Assembly: GCF_900091495.1 (NCBI RefSeq)
Contig: NZ_LT607413.1
Span: forward strand, 124,001-188,000
DNA length: 64,000 bases
Origin: Micromonospora echinospora
GTDB lineage: Bacteria; Actinomycetota; Actinomycetes; Mycobacteriales; Micromonosporaceae
Direction: 5' to 3'
Shown: piece after piece, positions 1-8,480 of the stretch
Numbering within the stretch: position 1 is the first letter of the stretch
Layout of the letters: each line of letters begins with the position of its first letter
Notes under the pieces: generated by a model
What the model was told of the DNA's origin: nothing
The model's database searches: none
Seen by the model: only the letters and a program-made list of their open reading frames with translations
Program-made: the position numbers and the translations under genes

Positions 1-1
1 G

Positions 2-256
2 CCCCGGGCGCAGAACCCGGACTGGCAGATCACCCCGACCGTGGTGCGCCGGGGCGCCTCCATCGGCGCGAACGCCACCCTGATCTGCGGGATCGAGGTC
101 GGCGAGTACGCGATGATCGCCGCCGGCTCGGTGGTGACCCGGGACGTCGCCCCGTACCAGCTCGTCGCCGGCAACCCGGCCCGGCCGAAGGGCTGGGTGA
201 ACGAGAAGGGCGAGGTCGTCTCCCGCGACCCGGCCACCCCGCCCGCCCGCGGCTGA
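2..256 (+). CDS. UDP-sugar 3-N-acetyltransferase, WbpD-like (5' partial)
   Basis: The reading frame is open from the first bases of the window and ends at TGA 254-256, so only the C-terminal 84 residues are present. They form a left-handed beta-helix (hexapeptide repeat) pattern with the motifs GASIGANATLICG and GEYAMIAAGSVVTRDV, and end with the cap VAGNPARPKGW. This is typical of WbpD/WlbB-type acetyltransferases, which transfer acetyl from acetyl-CoA to the 3-amino group of UDP-GlcNAc(3N)A. The assignment is supported by dehydrogenase, oxidoreductase, aminotransferase and epimerase genes of the same route within 17 kb. The substrate itself cannot be read from this fragment; other hexapeptide transferases such as NeuD or PglD types are possible. 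Confidence 0.75.
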   Translation, partial: PRAQNPDWQITPTVVRRGASIGANATLICGIEVGEYAMIAAGSVVTRDVAPYQLVAGNPARPKGWVNEKGEVVSRDPATPPARG

Positions 257-259
257 GGT

Positions 260-281
260 GGTAGCAGGGGCCCCTGTTACC
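260..281. repeat. Dispersed palindrome, copy 1 (GGTAGCAGGGG/CCCCTGTTACC)
   Basis: A 22-bp near-perfect palindrome starts 4 bases after the acetyltransferase stop. The two 11-bp arms pair fully apart from one G.T position. The same unit occurs at 23,053-23,106 (two face-to-face copies) and 40,955-41,004. All three sit at gene 3' ends. Confidence 0.85.
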
Positions 282-285
282 GCGG

Positions 286-316
286 ACGGACCCCGACCGG
301 ATCGGTCGGGGTCCGT
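286..316. terminator. Bidirectional terminator-like hairpin
   Basis: A perfect 14-bp stem with a 3-base loop (GAT) lies between the converging acetyltransferase and dehydrogenase genes. No T-tract follows, as is usual for high-GC actinomycete terminators. Function is inferred from position and stem strength. Confidence 0.7.
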
Positions 317-352
317 GTCGACCTCGGGTGTGGCGCGGTGGGCCGGTGCGGC

Positions 353-1636
353 TCAGCCGCCGATGACGACGCGCCGGACGTCGGCCCAGCGGGCCGGGTC
401 GGTCACCCGCCGGCCGTCGACCAGCACCCGTACGTCGGGCAGGTCACTGGCGGCCAGCGAACGGTACTCGGCGTGGTCGGCCTGCACGACGGCGGCGGTG
501 ACCCGCTCCCCGGAGTACGGGGGCAGGCCGTGCGCGGTCAGCTCCTCAGCGGTGTACATCGGGTCCGAGACGTACGGCCGGGCGCCCCGGGCGCGCAGCG
601 CCTCCACCGTCGGGAAGACCCCGGAGAAGGCGGTCTCCTTGACCCCGCCCCGGTAGGCGGCGCCGAGCACCAGCACCTCTGCGCCGGTGAGGTCGCCGTA
701 CGCGGCGGCGAGCAGGTCGACGGCGTAGTCCGGCATCGCCGCGTTCGCCTCACGGGCGGACCGGACCACGGTGGCGGCCGGGTCGTTCCACAGGTACATC
801 CGCGGGTAGATCGGGATGCAGTGCCCGCCGACCGCGATGCCCGGGGAGTGGATGTGGCTGTACGGCTGGGTGTTGCAGGCCTCGATGACCTTGGTGACGT
901 CCACGCCGACGGTGTCGGCGAACCGGGCGAACTGGTTCGCCAGGCCGATGTTGACGTCCCGGTAGGTGGTCTCGGCGAGCTTGGCCAGCTCGGACGCCTC
1001 AGCCGAGCCGAGGTCCCACACGCCGTTCGGCTTGCCCAGGTCGGGGCGCTCGTCGAAGTCGAGCACCGACTCGTAGAAGCGCACGCCGTGCGCGGCGGAC
1101 GCCTCGTCGATGCCACCGACCAGCTTCGGGTAGCGGCGCAGGTCGGCGAAGACCCGGCCGGTGAGCACCCGCTCGGGGCTGAACACCAGGTGGAAGTCCT
1201 TGCCGGCGGTGAGCCCGGAGCCCTGCTCCAGCATGGGCGCCCAACGGTTGCGGGTGGTGCCGACCGGCAGGGTGGTCTCGTAGCTGACCAGGGTGCCCGG
1301 CTTCAGTCCGGCGGCGATGGCCCGGGTCGCGTCGTCCATCCAGCCGAAGTCCGGCACGCCCTCGGCGTCGACGAACAGCGGTACGACCACCACGACGGCC
1401 TCGCTGTCGGCCACCGCGGCGGCGGTGTCGGTGGTGGCCGAGAGGAGACCGGCCGAGACCACCTCCTTGAGCTTGACGTCCAGATCGGTTTCCCCGGGGA
1501 ACGGCACCGCACCGTCGTTGACCAGGCTGACCACCCGCTCGGAGACGTCGGCACCGAGGACCCGGTGCCCCTTCGTCGCGAACTGCACGGCCAGCGGCAG
1601 TCCGATCTTCCCGAGGGCGACGACGCAGATGTTCAT
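353..1636 (-). CDS. UDP-N-acetyl-hexosamine 6-dehydrogenase (WbpA/WecC family)
   Basis: This 427-residue protein belongs to the UDP-glucose/GDP-mannose dehydrogenase superfamily. Members oxidise C6 of a nucleotide sugar to the uronate in two NAD-dependent steps. The N-terminal Rossmann motif is ALGKIGLPLA (residues 7-16). The central domain contains the SPERV motif (about 153-157), and the catalytic Cys273 lies in GGHCIP. The C-terminal UDP-binding domain ends near residue 425. It reads from the end of a minus-strand run (membrane protein, GT4, GT2, this gene) with only 5 bp to the GT2 gene. WbpA (UDP-GlcNAc) and WecC (UDP-ManNAc) are hard to separate by sequence; WbpB-, WbpE- and WbpD-like genes nearby favour the WbpA role. 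Confidence 0.88.
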   Translation of the reverse strand: MNICVVALGKIGLPLAVQFATKGHRVLGADVSERVVSLVNDGAVPFPGETDLDVKLKEVVSAGLLSATTDTAAAVADSEAVVVVVPLFVDAEGVPDFGWMDDATRAIAAGLKPGTLVSYETTLPVGTTRNRWAPMLEQGSGLTAGKDFHLVFSPERVLTGRVFADLRRYPKLVGGIDEASAAHGVRFYESVLDFDERPDLGKPNGVWDLGSAEASELAKLAETTYRDVNIGLANQFARFADTVGVDVTKVIEACNTQPYSHIHSPGIAVGGHCIPIYPRMYLWNDPAATVVRSAREANAAMPDYAVDLLAAAYGDLTGAEVLVLGAAYRGGVKETAFSGVFPTVEALRARGARPYVSDPMYTAEELTAHGLPPYSGERVTAAVVQADHAEYRSLAASDLPDVRVLVDGRRVTDPARWADVRRVVIGG

Positions 1637-1641
1637 GTCTA

Positions 1642-3201
1642 CTACTTTCCTCCTAGTGGGAGCCTGCGCCGCAGGCGGGCCATCACCCGGCGTGGCGTCA
1701 CAGGTGCTACGGCGACGATCAGTTGACCCTTGTGGTTGACGGTGGCGGTGAGGACGTGCAGACGCGCGCCGCGGCGGACCACCACACGCTGGGGCACCGC
1801 CCGACGGGGACCGCGCAGGGGGGCCGTCCCGGTCGTACCGAACGCGTCGATCCGCGCCTGGATGAGTCGAAGCTTACCGCCGGGGGCCAGGTCGGTGAGG
1901 AGAGCGGGCAACAGGATGCGGGCCCGGATGGTGGTGCCGGTGATGTCCGGGACCAGTTCGGTGGTCTCCGCCGGCACGTCGTCGCCCGCCATGACCCGCA
2001 ACGCGGAGGCGAGGTGCGGCAGGTCGGGACGGGGACTGCGGGCGGTCACCACGAGGGTGCGGGAGCCTTCGAAGGTCACCTGGACGGTGTCGAGGCGGGC
2101 GATCCACTCCGCGGCGCTGCCGGTGATCTCGAACCAGTGGTCCGGGATGCCGAGGCGGGGGTCACGGAAGCCGGGGTACTCGGCGTACCACCGGTCGTCC
2201 TCCACCACCGTGGGCGGGTTGCCGTGGTCGGCGTCCTGTCGGATCACCGCGAGCAGGTCGTCCAGCTCGCCGTGCCGGGCCAGGGCGAGCCGGACCCGGG
2301 GCTCGATGCCGAGCTGGTCGCGGATGGTGTCGGTGAGATACCGCTCGGCCAACGACCGCACCCCGGCGTGGACGCTGGCCTGGGTGGGCCGGTCCAACCC
2401 CAGGAAGTCGTTCTCCAGCAGCCGGGCGACCTCCCAGGCGAAGTGGCGCAGCAGCACCGCGTCCCGGCGGGGACCGGCCTCGATCAGCCCGCCCACGAAG
2501 TTCATGATCGACTCGGCGCAGTGCAGCCGTTCCAGGTGTCGGCTCTTGTAGGTGATGTTGCGCGCGTTGAACCGCCGCACCGCGAAGTAGTAGTCGTAGT
2601 CGGCGAGCACGGAGATCCGCCGGGCCCGGTAGCAGGCCTCGATGGTGAACGGCTGGTCGCTGCCGACCGGCATGTCCTCCGGGTAGCGCAACTTGTGCCG
2701 CTCGATCAGCTCACGCCGGAACAGCTTGGTGTTCGACAGCGAGAAGGGCAGCGGCGAGGTGAACAGGTCGACGTCCGACTGGCTCGACTCGAAGATCGCC
2801 TGGTGGATGTACCGGCTGTTCACCCCGACCATCCGCCCGAGCACCACGTCGGCGTCCTGCCGGTCGGCGGCGGCGACGAGCCGTTCCAGCGCCTCCGGGC
2901 CGAGGTAGTCGTCCGACCCGATGAAGAAGACGTACCGACCGGTGGCGATCTCCAGCGCGCGGTTGCTCGGGTTCGCCGGGCCACCGGAGTTCGGTTGGTG
3001 GATCACCTTCACCGTGCCCGGGTACGCCTTGGCGAACCGGTCCAGCTCCCGGCCGCTGCCGTCGGTGGACCCGTCGTCCACCGCGACGACCTCCAGCCGG
3101 TCGAGCCCGATCGTCTGTTCGAGCACCGACGTCAGGCACCGGGTCAGGTACGGCATGGTGTTGTAGACGGCGGTGATGACGGTCACGTCGGGGACGGTCA
3201 C
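1642..3201 (-). CDS. Family 2 glycosyltransferase with TarS-like C-terminal region
   Basis: The first 280 or so of 519 residues form a GT-A glycosyltransferase: VTVITAVYN at the start, VAVDDGSTDGS, then the metal-binding FIGSDDY, and SDQPF near residue 185. The C-terminal 230 residues are not catalytic; they resemble the linker/trimerisation part of teichoic-acid glycosyltransferases such as TarS/TarP, an assignment by overall pattern only. The start ATG overlaps the upstream GT4 stop by 4 bp (ATGA), indicating translational coupling. It probably adds a sugar to a cell-wall polymer in the cytoplasm. Donor and acceptor are unknown. Confidence 0.8.
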   Translation of the reverse strand: MTVPDVTVITAVYNTMPYLTRCLTSVLEQTIGLDRLEVVAVDDGSTDGSGRELDRFAKAYPGTVKVIHQPNSGGPANPSNRALEIATGRYVFFIGSDDYLGPEALERLVAAADRQDADVVLGRMVGVNSRYIHQAIFESSQSDVDLFTSPLPFSLSNTKLFRRELIERHKLRYPEDMPVGSDQPFTIEACYRARRISVLADYDYYFAVRRFNARNITYKSRHLERLHCAESIMNFVGGLIEAGPRRDAVLLRHFAWEVARLLENDFLGLDRPTQASVHAGVRSLAERYLTDTIRDQLGIEPRVRLALARHGELDDLLAVIRQDADHGNPPTVVEDDRWYAEYPGFRDPRLGIPDHWFEITGSAAEWIARLDTVQVTFEGSRTLVVTARSPRPDLPHLASALRVMAGDDVPAETTELVPDITGTTIRARILLPALLTDLAPGGKLRLIQARIDAFGTTGTAPLRGPRRAVPQRVVVRRGARLHVLTATVNHKGQLIVAVAPVTPRRVMARLRRRLPLGGK

Positions 3202-4820
3202 GTGCCGGCCCCCACCGCCGGCCAGTCGGCCGCCGGGTCCACGGCCGGGGCCGGGTGCGTGCCGGGTGGTGTCGGGCCGGGCCGGCCCGGCAGGAGCCGG
3301 CGGTAGACGGCGTCCAGCACCTCGGCCTGCGCCTCCCAGGTCCAGCTCTCCAGCAGGCCGGGGCGGTCGTAGGCGGCCCGGTAGCGCGCCGGGTCGGCGA
3401 GCACCGCCTTGACGGCCCGGACGTAGTCGGTCACGTCCTCGGCGCGGAACACCTCGCCCTGGCCGGTGGAGCGCACCGTACCGGCCATCGTCTTCACGTC
3501 ACTGACCACCATCGGCAACCGGGCGTGCGAGTACTCGAAGAACTTCGTGATCAGCGCGATCTCGTGGTTGGGCCAGTGGTGGATCGGGATCGCCCCGGCG
3601 TCCGCCCCGGAGAGGAAGGGCACCACCTGCCAGTGCGCCACGTACGGCAGGGCGTGCACCCGGTCGGCGACGCCGAGCCGAGCCGCGCGGGCGAGCACCC
3701 CGGTCACGTACGGGCCGGCGGGCTTGTTGACCACCAGCGCGACGTGCACACCGGGCAGTTGCGGCAGCGCGTCGACCATGATGTCCAGACCGCGCTGTTT
3801 CGCCGCCGCCCCGCTGTACACCAGCAACGGCACGTCCGGGCCGACTCCACAGAGGGCGCGCAGGTCGGGCGCGGGCGCGTCCGGAACCAGCTCACCGTGG
3901 TCGGCCGCCGGGGCGTTGAGCACCACGTCCGGCATGGACGTCAGCCCGTGTTCGCGGCGCAGCAGCTCGGCCAGGCCGTCGGAGACGGTCATCACCGCGT
4001 CGGCGTATGGGGCGTACTCCCGCTCGTGGGCCCGGTGCGCGGGCAGCCAACGGGCGTTGTCCTGCCACGGCTTCAGACCGGGCAGGAACTCGTGCGCGTC
4101 CCAGACCACCTTGATCTCACGTCCCTGCGCGGCGGCACGGATCTTGGCACGGGCGGCGACCCCGAGCATCCGGAAGTCGTTGGCGTGGATCAGGTCAGGT
4201 CGCAGTTCGTCGACCACCGGCCCGTAGGCCAGCTCGTAGTCCCACAGGCCCGGCTCCAGGCGCCGCCACGCGCCGTCGCCCTTCACCGTCTGCCAGAACT
4301 TGGTGTACGCGCGGTCCCAGGGGTTACGGAAGCGACGACGGGTGCGGGCCCGGGTGAGCATCCAGTACCGCCCCGAGACCCAGGTACGGGTCACCTTCGC
4401 CGCGACCTGCTCGGCCTGGAGCACCCGCCGGCTCAGTCCCAGTCGCGGGGTGGAAGGGTCGGCGACGGCCAACTTCGCGGCCCGGACGGCGAGGTCGGCC
4501 TGCCAGGCCCGGACCGCCTGCTGACGATGGGCGGCGATCCCGCTCGGCGGGTACGCCAGCGGCCAGCGCAGCCAGGCCCGGCGGAACTCGTGCCGCCGAC
4601 GGGCCAGTGGGGCGGGCATGGCCAACAGCCGCACCTCGGCCTCGCCGAGCCGCCATGACTGCGCCACTCCGCCCGGAGACCGGCCCAGCAGGACGACGTC
4701 CCAGCCGGCGTCAGCGGCCGAGCGGGCTGTCTTCTGCACCCGGGAGTCGCCGTTCACACCGTTGTCGACCAGCATGACAACCCGTCCACGGGGCTGCCCA
4801 TTCGCGCTGTCAATCGCCAT
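3198..4820 (-). CDS. Family 4 (GT-B) glycosyltransferase
   Basis: The N-terminal domain opens with VVMLVDNGVNGDSRVQK, a sequence typical of actinobacterial GT4 enzymes. HANDFRMLG and VWDAHEFLPG lie mid-protein, and the C-terminal nucleotide-sugar domain has YSGAAAKQRGLDI. The E-x7-E region reads HEIALITKFFEYSHARLPMV, so it is slightly atypical. About 540 residues, longer than the usual 380-400 because of a helical insert around residues 60-160. Start is uncertain: in-frame starts exist at 4895, 4892 and 4868 and none has a convincing ribosome site; 4820 is chosen because homology begins soon after it. It is coupled to the GT2 gene through ATGA. Confidence 0.8.
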   Translation of the reverse strand: MAIDSANGQPRGRVVMLVDNGVNGDSRVQKTARSAADAGWDVVLLGRSPGGVAQSWRLGEAEVRLLAMPAPLARRRHEFRRAWLRWPLAYPPSGIAAHRQQAVRAWQADLAVRAAKLAVADPSTPRLGLSRRVLQAEQVAAKVTRTWVSGRYWMLTRARTRRRFRNPWDRAYTKFWQTVKGDGAWRRLEPGLWDYELAYGPVVDELRPDLIHANDFRMLGVAARAKIRAAAQGREIKVVWDAHEFLPGLKPWQDNARWLPAHRAHEREYAPYADAVMTVSDGLAELLRREHGLTSMPDVVLNAPAADHGELVPDAPAPDLRALCGVGPDVPLLVYSGAAAKQRGLDIMVDALPQLPGVHVALVVNKPAGPYVTGVLARAARLGVADRVHALPYVAHWQVVPFLSGADAGAIPIHHWPNHEIALITKFFEYSHARLPMVVSDVKTMAGTVRSTGQGEVFRAEDVTDYVRAVKAVLADPARYRAAYDRPGLLESWTWEAQAEVLDAVYRRLLPGRPGPTPPGTHPAPAVDPAADWPAVGAGT

Positions 4821-5018
4821 TCTGCCCGTTTCCGCCTCTCTGCGGGCACTTGGTTCACGTCGAGACATCTCACCGGTTGATGGGTCGGCCATCACCCGGA
4901 CCCACCGACGAGCCCACGAGAGTCTACGGCAGGCCGGAACGCATCGACCTCGACCTCACCCGCACGGCCGGCGGGCCGGTCACCGGCCCACCGCGACGTC
5001 CTCCGCTCCGGCCGACGC

Positions 5019-6461
5019 CTACCGACCCCGACGCGCCGCCCACCGGGTCGACGCCGTGTCGAGCGCGACGACGACCAGCAGGATCAGCGCCACCCGTAGA
5101 TAGATCGCCTCCTGGATGCCGAACCGGCTGTACTCGCCGGCCGAGAACATCAGGCTGACCAGGACACTCGCCACGCTGGCCAGCGCCGCGGCCAGCCCGG
5201 CCACCACCAGCCACGGCCGGCGGCGCCACGCCCCACTGGCCACCGCCACGGCGACCGCGACCAGCCCCGCCACCACCAGGGCGGGCAGTACCACGGTGAC
5301 CGGCGGGAAGTAGGCCCGCTGCACCGTCGTGGGCAGCATCGTCACCGGTTTGCCGTACGTGTGCAGGGGGTGCCCGCCCAACGCGTACCGCAGATCCTCG
5401 CGGGTGGTGGTGGCGTAGTGCCCCGGATCGGCCAGGGCGTACCGGTAGCCGGAGAGCAGGCTGTGCTCCTCGGTCCAGGCGATCAGCTCCGGGCAGCTCC
5501 GGTACGCCTTGGCGACCTCGCTGATCCGCCAGGCGACCCGGTCGGTGGCCGTCTCCACCGCCACGCATCGGGGCATGCCGAGATCGGTGTAGTAGGTGGC
5601 CCGCATCTGCGGGTCGTCCATCACCTGGACCATCAGCCGGTAGAGGAAGGTCTCCTCGGTCTGCGGCAGCCCGGTGGCGCTCCACCTCGCGAAGGTACGG
5701 TCGGTCGAGCCCTGGATCGCCGCCATCCAGCCCAGCCCGGCCAGCAACACGGCCAGCACCGCCACCGCACCCCGCCGGCGCTGGGGCAGCCGCCAGACGA
5801 CCAGGACCAGCGCCACCAGCACCAGCCCCACGTAGAGCAGGACGTCCGGCCGGGTGAAGATCCACCAGACCGCGACCGGGGCGGCCACGGCCAGCGCCAC
5901 TCGGCTGCCGGTCCGCAGTCCGATCACCAGCAGACCGGCGGTGAGGAGGCCGAGGCTGATCGACAGCGACTCGGACAACAGGGTGTGGTCCCAGACGTAC
6001 ACCTGCGGCGTCAGTGCCAACAGGAGCAGGGCGACCGTCGCCACCACCCGCGCCGTCAGCCCGCGCAGGCACAGACAGACCGCGACCACCAGCACCACCC
6101 AGGCGACCATCCCGACCAGCCCCTGGAGCCACGCGCGGGACTGGTCGTCACCGGTCAGGGCGTAGAGCAGCGGCGCGCCCCAGGGCCGGGGCGACCCGCC
6201 GGTGAACGACAGCACCTCGGTGAAGTTGCGGCCGTCGAGCCGGCCGGCGTAGGAGCGGGAGTCGAACGTCCGGAACGCCTCCGCGTTGACCATCATCACC
6301 AGCCGGGCCACGACGTACCCGGCCAGGAGCGCAGCGACCGCCACGACGGACCGTCGACGCAGGACGTCCCGCCACCGGGACGCCCGCGCTCCGGTGGGTG
6401 TGTCGCTACGAACTCCGTCCTGCTCAGGGTGGTCGATGACGGCCGGTTGCTCCGTTGCCAC
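5019..6461 (-). CDS. Polytopic membrane protein, GT-C glycosyltransferase-like
   Basis: A 480-residue protein with roughly ten hydrophobic segments: one at 40-56, a cluster at 110-240, and three near the C-terminus. A large hydrophilic loop (about residues 245-375) contains several Cys. The first loop, after TM1, carries FDSRSYAGRLDG, reminiscent of the acidic first-loop motif of GT-C enzymes that use polyprenyl-phosphate sugars. A GTG start with GAGG 6 bases upstream is chosen. It is the first gene of the minus-strand run toward 353. Likely role: extracellular glycosylation of a wall polymer or lipid carrier. No specific family could be assigned. Confidence 0.6.
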   Translation of the reverse strand: MATEQPAVIDHPEQDGVRSDTPTGARASRWRDVLRRRSVVAVAALLAGYVVARLVMMVNAEAFRTFDSRSYAGRLDGRNFTEVLSFTGGSPRPWGAPLLYALTGDDQSRAWLQGLVGMVAWVVLVVAVCLCLRGLTARVVATVALLLLALTPQVYVWDHTLLSESLSISLGLLTAGLLVIGLRTGSRVALAVAAPVAVWWIFTRPDVLLYVGLVLVALVLVVWRLPQRRRGAVAVLAVLLAGLGWMAAIQGSTDRTFARWSATGLPQTEETFLYRLMVQVMDDPQMRATYYTDLGMPRCVAVETATDRVAWRISEVAKAYRSCPELIAWTEEHSLLSGYRYALADPGHYATTTREDLRYALGGHPLHTYGKPVTMLPTTVQRAYFPPVTVVLPALVVAGLVAVAVAVASGAWRRRPWLVVAGLAAALASVASVLVSLMFSAGEYSRFGIQEAIYLRVALILLVVVALDTASTRWAARRGR

Positions 6462-6691
6462 GGGGATCCTCAGGGGTCGGGACGGTTACCGTCCGTTGGA
6501 AGACAGCCCAGATGTTAGCCTGGGCCGCCTTCGACACGGATGGCCGACGCGACACGCCACCGGTCGTCGGCCGACCGTCCACGCGGTGGGATGCTGGCCA
6601 GGGGGTTCCCGCGCACCGGCGACGGTGTCCGGCGGGTCCGGCCGCAGCGGCCGTTCGCACAACACCGCACACTCGGAGGAGACAACCGGAG

Positions 6692-7783
6692 ATGAAGGTA
6701 CTCAGCGTCGTCGGCGCCCGGCCGCAGCTGGTCAAACTCGCCCCGATAGCCGCGGCGTTCGCCGCCACCGAGCACGAGCATGTCATCGTGCACACCGGGC
6801 AGCACTACAACGCCGACCTCTCCGACGTCTTCTTCTCCGGCCTGGGCATCCCGGACCCGGACGTCCACCTCGGGATCGGCTCCGGCAGCCACGGGGCGCA
6901 GACCGGCAAGACGCTCGCCGCGCTGGACCCGGTGCTCGCCGAGCAGCAGCCGGACTGGGTGCTCGTCTACGGCGACACCAACTCGACCCTCGCCGGTGCG
7001 CTGTCCGCGGTCAAACAGCACCTGCCGGTCGCCCATCTGGAGGCCGGGCTGCGCTCGTTCAACCGGCGCATGCCGGAGGAGCACAACCGGGTGCTCACCG
7101 ATCACTGCGCGGACCTGCTGCTCGCCCCCACCGGGGAGGCGATGCGGCACCTCGCCACCGAGGGCCTCGCCAACCGGTCGGTACTGGTCGGTGACGTGAT
7201 GGTGGATGTCTGCCTACGGGTGCGGGACGCGGTGCTCGCCGGCACGCAGGCCCGTCCGGAGCTTCCCGAGGGGATCGACCCGGAGGCACCGTACCTGCTG
7301 GCGACCCTGCACCGGGCGGAGAACACCGACGACCCGGAGCGACTCGCCGCGCTGGTGGCCGCCCTGGCCGACCTGCCGGTGCCGGTCGCGCTGCTGGCCC
7401 ACCCCCGACTGCTGGCCCGCGCCAACGAGCAGGGACTCAAGCTGGCCGGAGGGTCACTGCACGTCGGGCGTCCGCTGCCCTACGCCGCGCTGGTGGCTGC
7501 GGTCCTCGGCTCGGTCGGCGTGGTCACCGACTCCGGGGGGTTGCAGAAGGAGGCCTACCTGCTGGACCGGCCGTGCACCACGCTGCGTCCGGAGACCGAG
7601 TGGGTGGAGACCCTGCACGACGGCTGGAACGTGCTCGTGCCGGACCCGGCCGCACTGGGTCACACCGGCTGGGTGTCCACCGCGACCCGGCCGACGCCGG
7701 AGGCTCCACGCGGTGAGCCGTTCGGCGACGGGCGGGCCGCCGAGCAGGTGGTACGGGTCCTCGCGGAGCACGTCCGCCGGTGA
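6692..7783 (+). CDS. wecB: UDP-N-acetylhexosamine 2-epimerase, non-hydrolysing (WecB/WbpI family)
   Basis: A 363-residue GT-B-fold epimerase. Family marks are KVLSVVGARPQLVK at the N-terminus, HTGQHYN, VYGDTNSTLAG, HLEAGLRSFNRRMPEE and VTDSGGLQKEA. The frame is open further upstream but GGAGGA at 6675-6680 fixes the ATG at 6692. WecB converts UDP-GlcNAc to UDP-ManNAc; WbpI epimerises UDP-GlcNAc(3NAc)A to the manno form. With WbpA, B, D and E homologues around it, the WbpI role is plausible but not proven. It is divergent from the membrane protein at 5019-6461. Confidence 0.9.
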   Translation: MKVLSVVGARPQLVKLAPIAAAFAATEHEHVIVHTGQHYNADLSDVFFSGLGIPDPDVHLGIGSGSHGAQTGKTLAALDPVLAEQQPDWVLVYGDTNSTLAGALSAVKQHLPVAHLEAGLRSFNRRMPEEHNRVLTDHCADLLLAPTGEAMRHLATEGLANRSVLVGDVMVDVCLRVRDAVLAGTQARPELPEGIDPEAPYLLATLHRAENTDDPERLAALVAALADLPVPVALLAHPRLLARANEQGLKLAGGSLHVGRPLPYAALVAAVLGSVGVVTDSGGLQKEAYLLDRPCTTLRPETEWVETLHDGWNVLVPDPAALGHTGWVSTATRPTPEAPRGEPFGDGRAAEQVVRVLAEHVRR

Positions 7784-7789
7784 CGACGG

Positions 7790-7833
7790 GACGCCGCAGG
7801 TGGATGCCGGATCGTCGGCCCGCCTGCGGCGTC
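7790..7833. terminator. Bidirectional terminator-like hairpin
   Basis: Perfect 11-bp arms (GACGCCGCAGG and its complement), extendable by three pairs including one G.T, around an internal loop. It sits between the epimerase and the converging gene at 7893-8480. Confidence 0.6.
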
Positions 7834-7892
7834 GTGTTCGTCCCGAGTGGTGTCCGCTCCGGGCCGGGTGGCTGACCCGGGGGCGTCCCGGC

Positions 7893-8480
7893 TCAGCGTT
7901 CCGCGGTGAGGACGGGCGGATCCAGTGAGGTGGTCGCCACCGCGTTCGGGAACCGCTTGGCGAGCTTCCAACCGAGCGTCACGGTGAGCATGTCGGACGC
8001 GATGATCGCGTCGACCCGGTCGATACCGAGATCCGGCAGCCGACGCTCGAAGAGCCGGGACAGCACCATGGGCCGGACCGCCGCGTAACTCTTCATGAAG
8101 ACCCGGCGGTGGAACGCGCCGGCGAGCTTCTCGTGCCCCCGCACCAGCGGCCGGACCGGCCGCTGGCCGGTCAGCTTGCCGAGACCGGAGAGCACCGCGC
8201 CGGGCCCCCGGAAGACGGCCACCCGTTCGGCCCGCATGACCAGGTGCCGTCGCTCCGCCCCGTCCAGCGAGTGCACCCGCAGGTTCGGCCGTCCGATGAC
8301 GTCCTGCCAGCCCTGGTCGTCCATGACCAGGACGTCGACCAGCGCGCCCTGCTCGATCAGGTTTTCGGCCAGAGCGATGACCCGCTCGTGCGGCCGGAGG
8401 TTGAAGGAGAGCAGGAGCACTCTCGGCTGCCGCCCGGCCGTCACCGTCGCGGCCTCCGCGTTCTCGCCTGTCGTCGTCAC
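7893..8480 (-). CDS. Half-length GT-B-like protein (N-terminal domain only)
   Basis: 195 residues beginning with a Rossmann-type strand (RVLLLSFNLRPHERVIALAENLIEQG), as at the start of GT4 glycosyltransferases, but with no C-terminal donor-binding domain. A second 192-residue protein of similar layout (9856-10434) lies on the other side of the full GT4 gene. The GTG start at 8480 has GGAGG 5 bases upstream and overlaps the GT4 stop by 4 bp. Ends before a convergent terminator. It may be an acceptor-binding partner or regulator of the neighbouring transferase; no enzymatic motif is evident. Confidence 0.65.
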   Translation of the reverse strand: MTTTGENAEAATVTAGRQPRVLLLSFNLRPHERVIALAENLIEQGALVDVLVMDDQGWQDVIGRPNLRVHSLDGAERRHLVMRAERVAVFRGPGAVLSGLGKLTGQRPVRPLVRGHEKLAGAFHRRVFMKSYAAVRPMVLSRLFERRLPDLGIDRVDAIIASDMLTVTLGWKLAKRFPNAVATTSLDPPVLTAER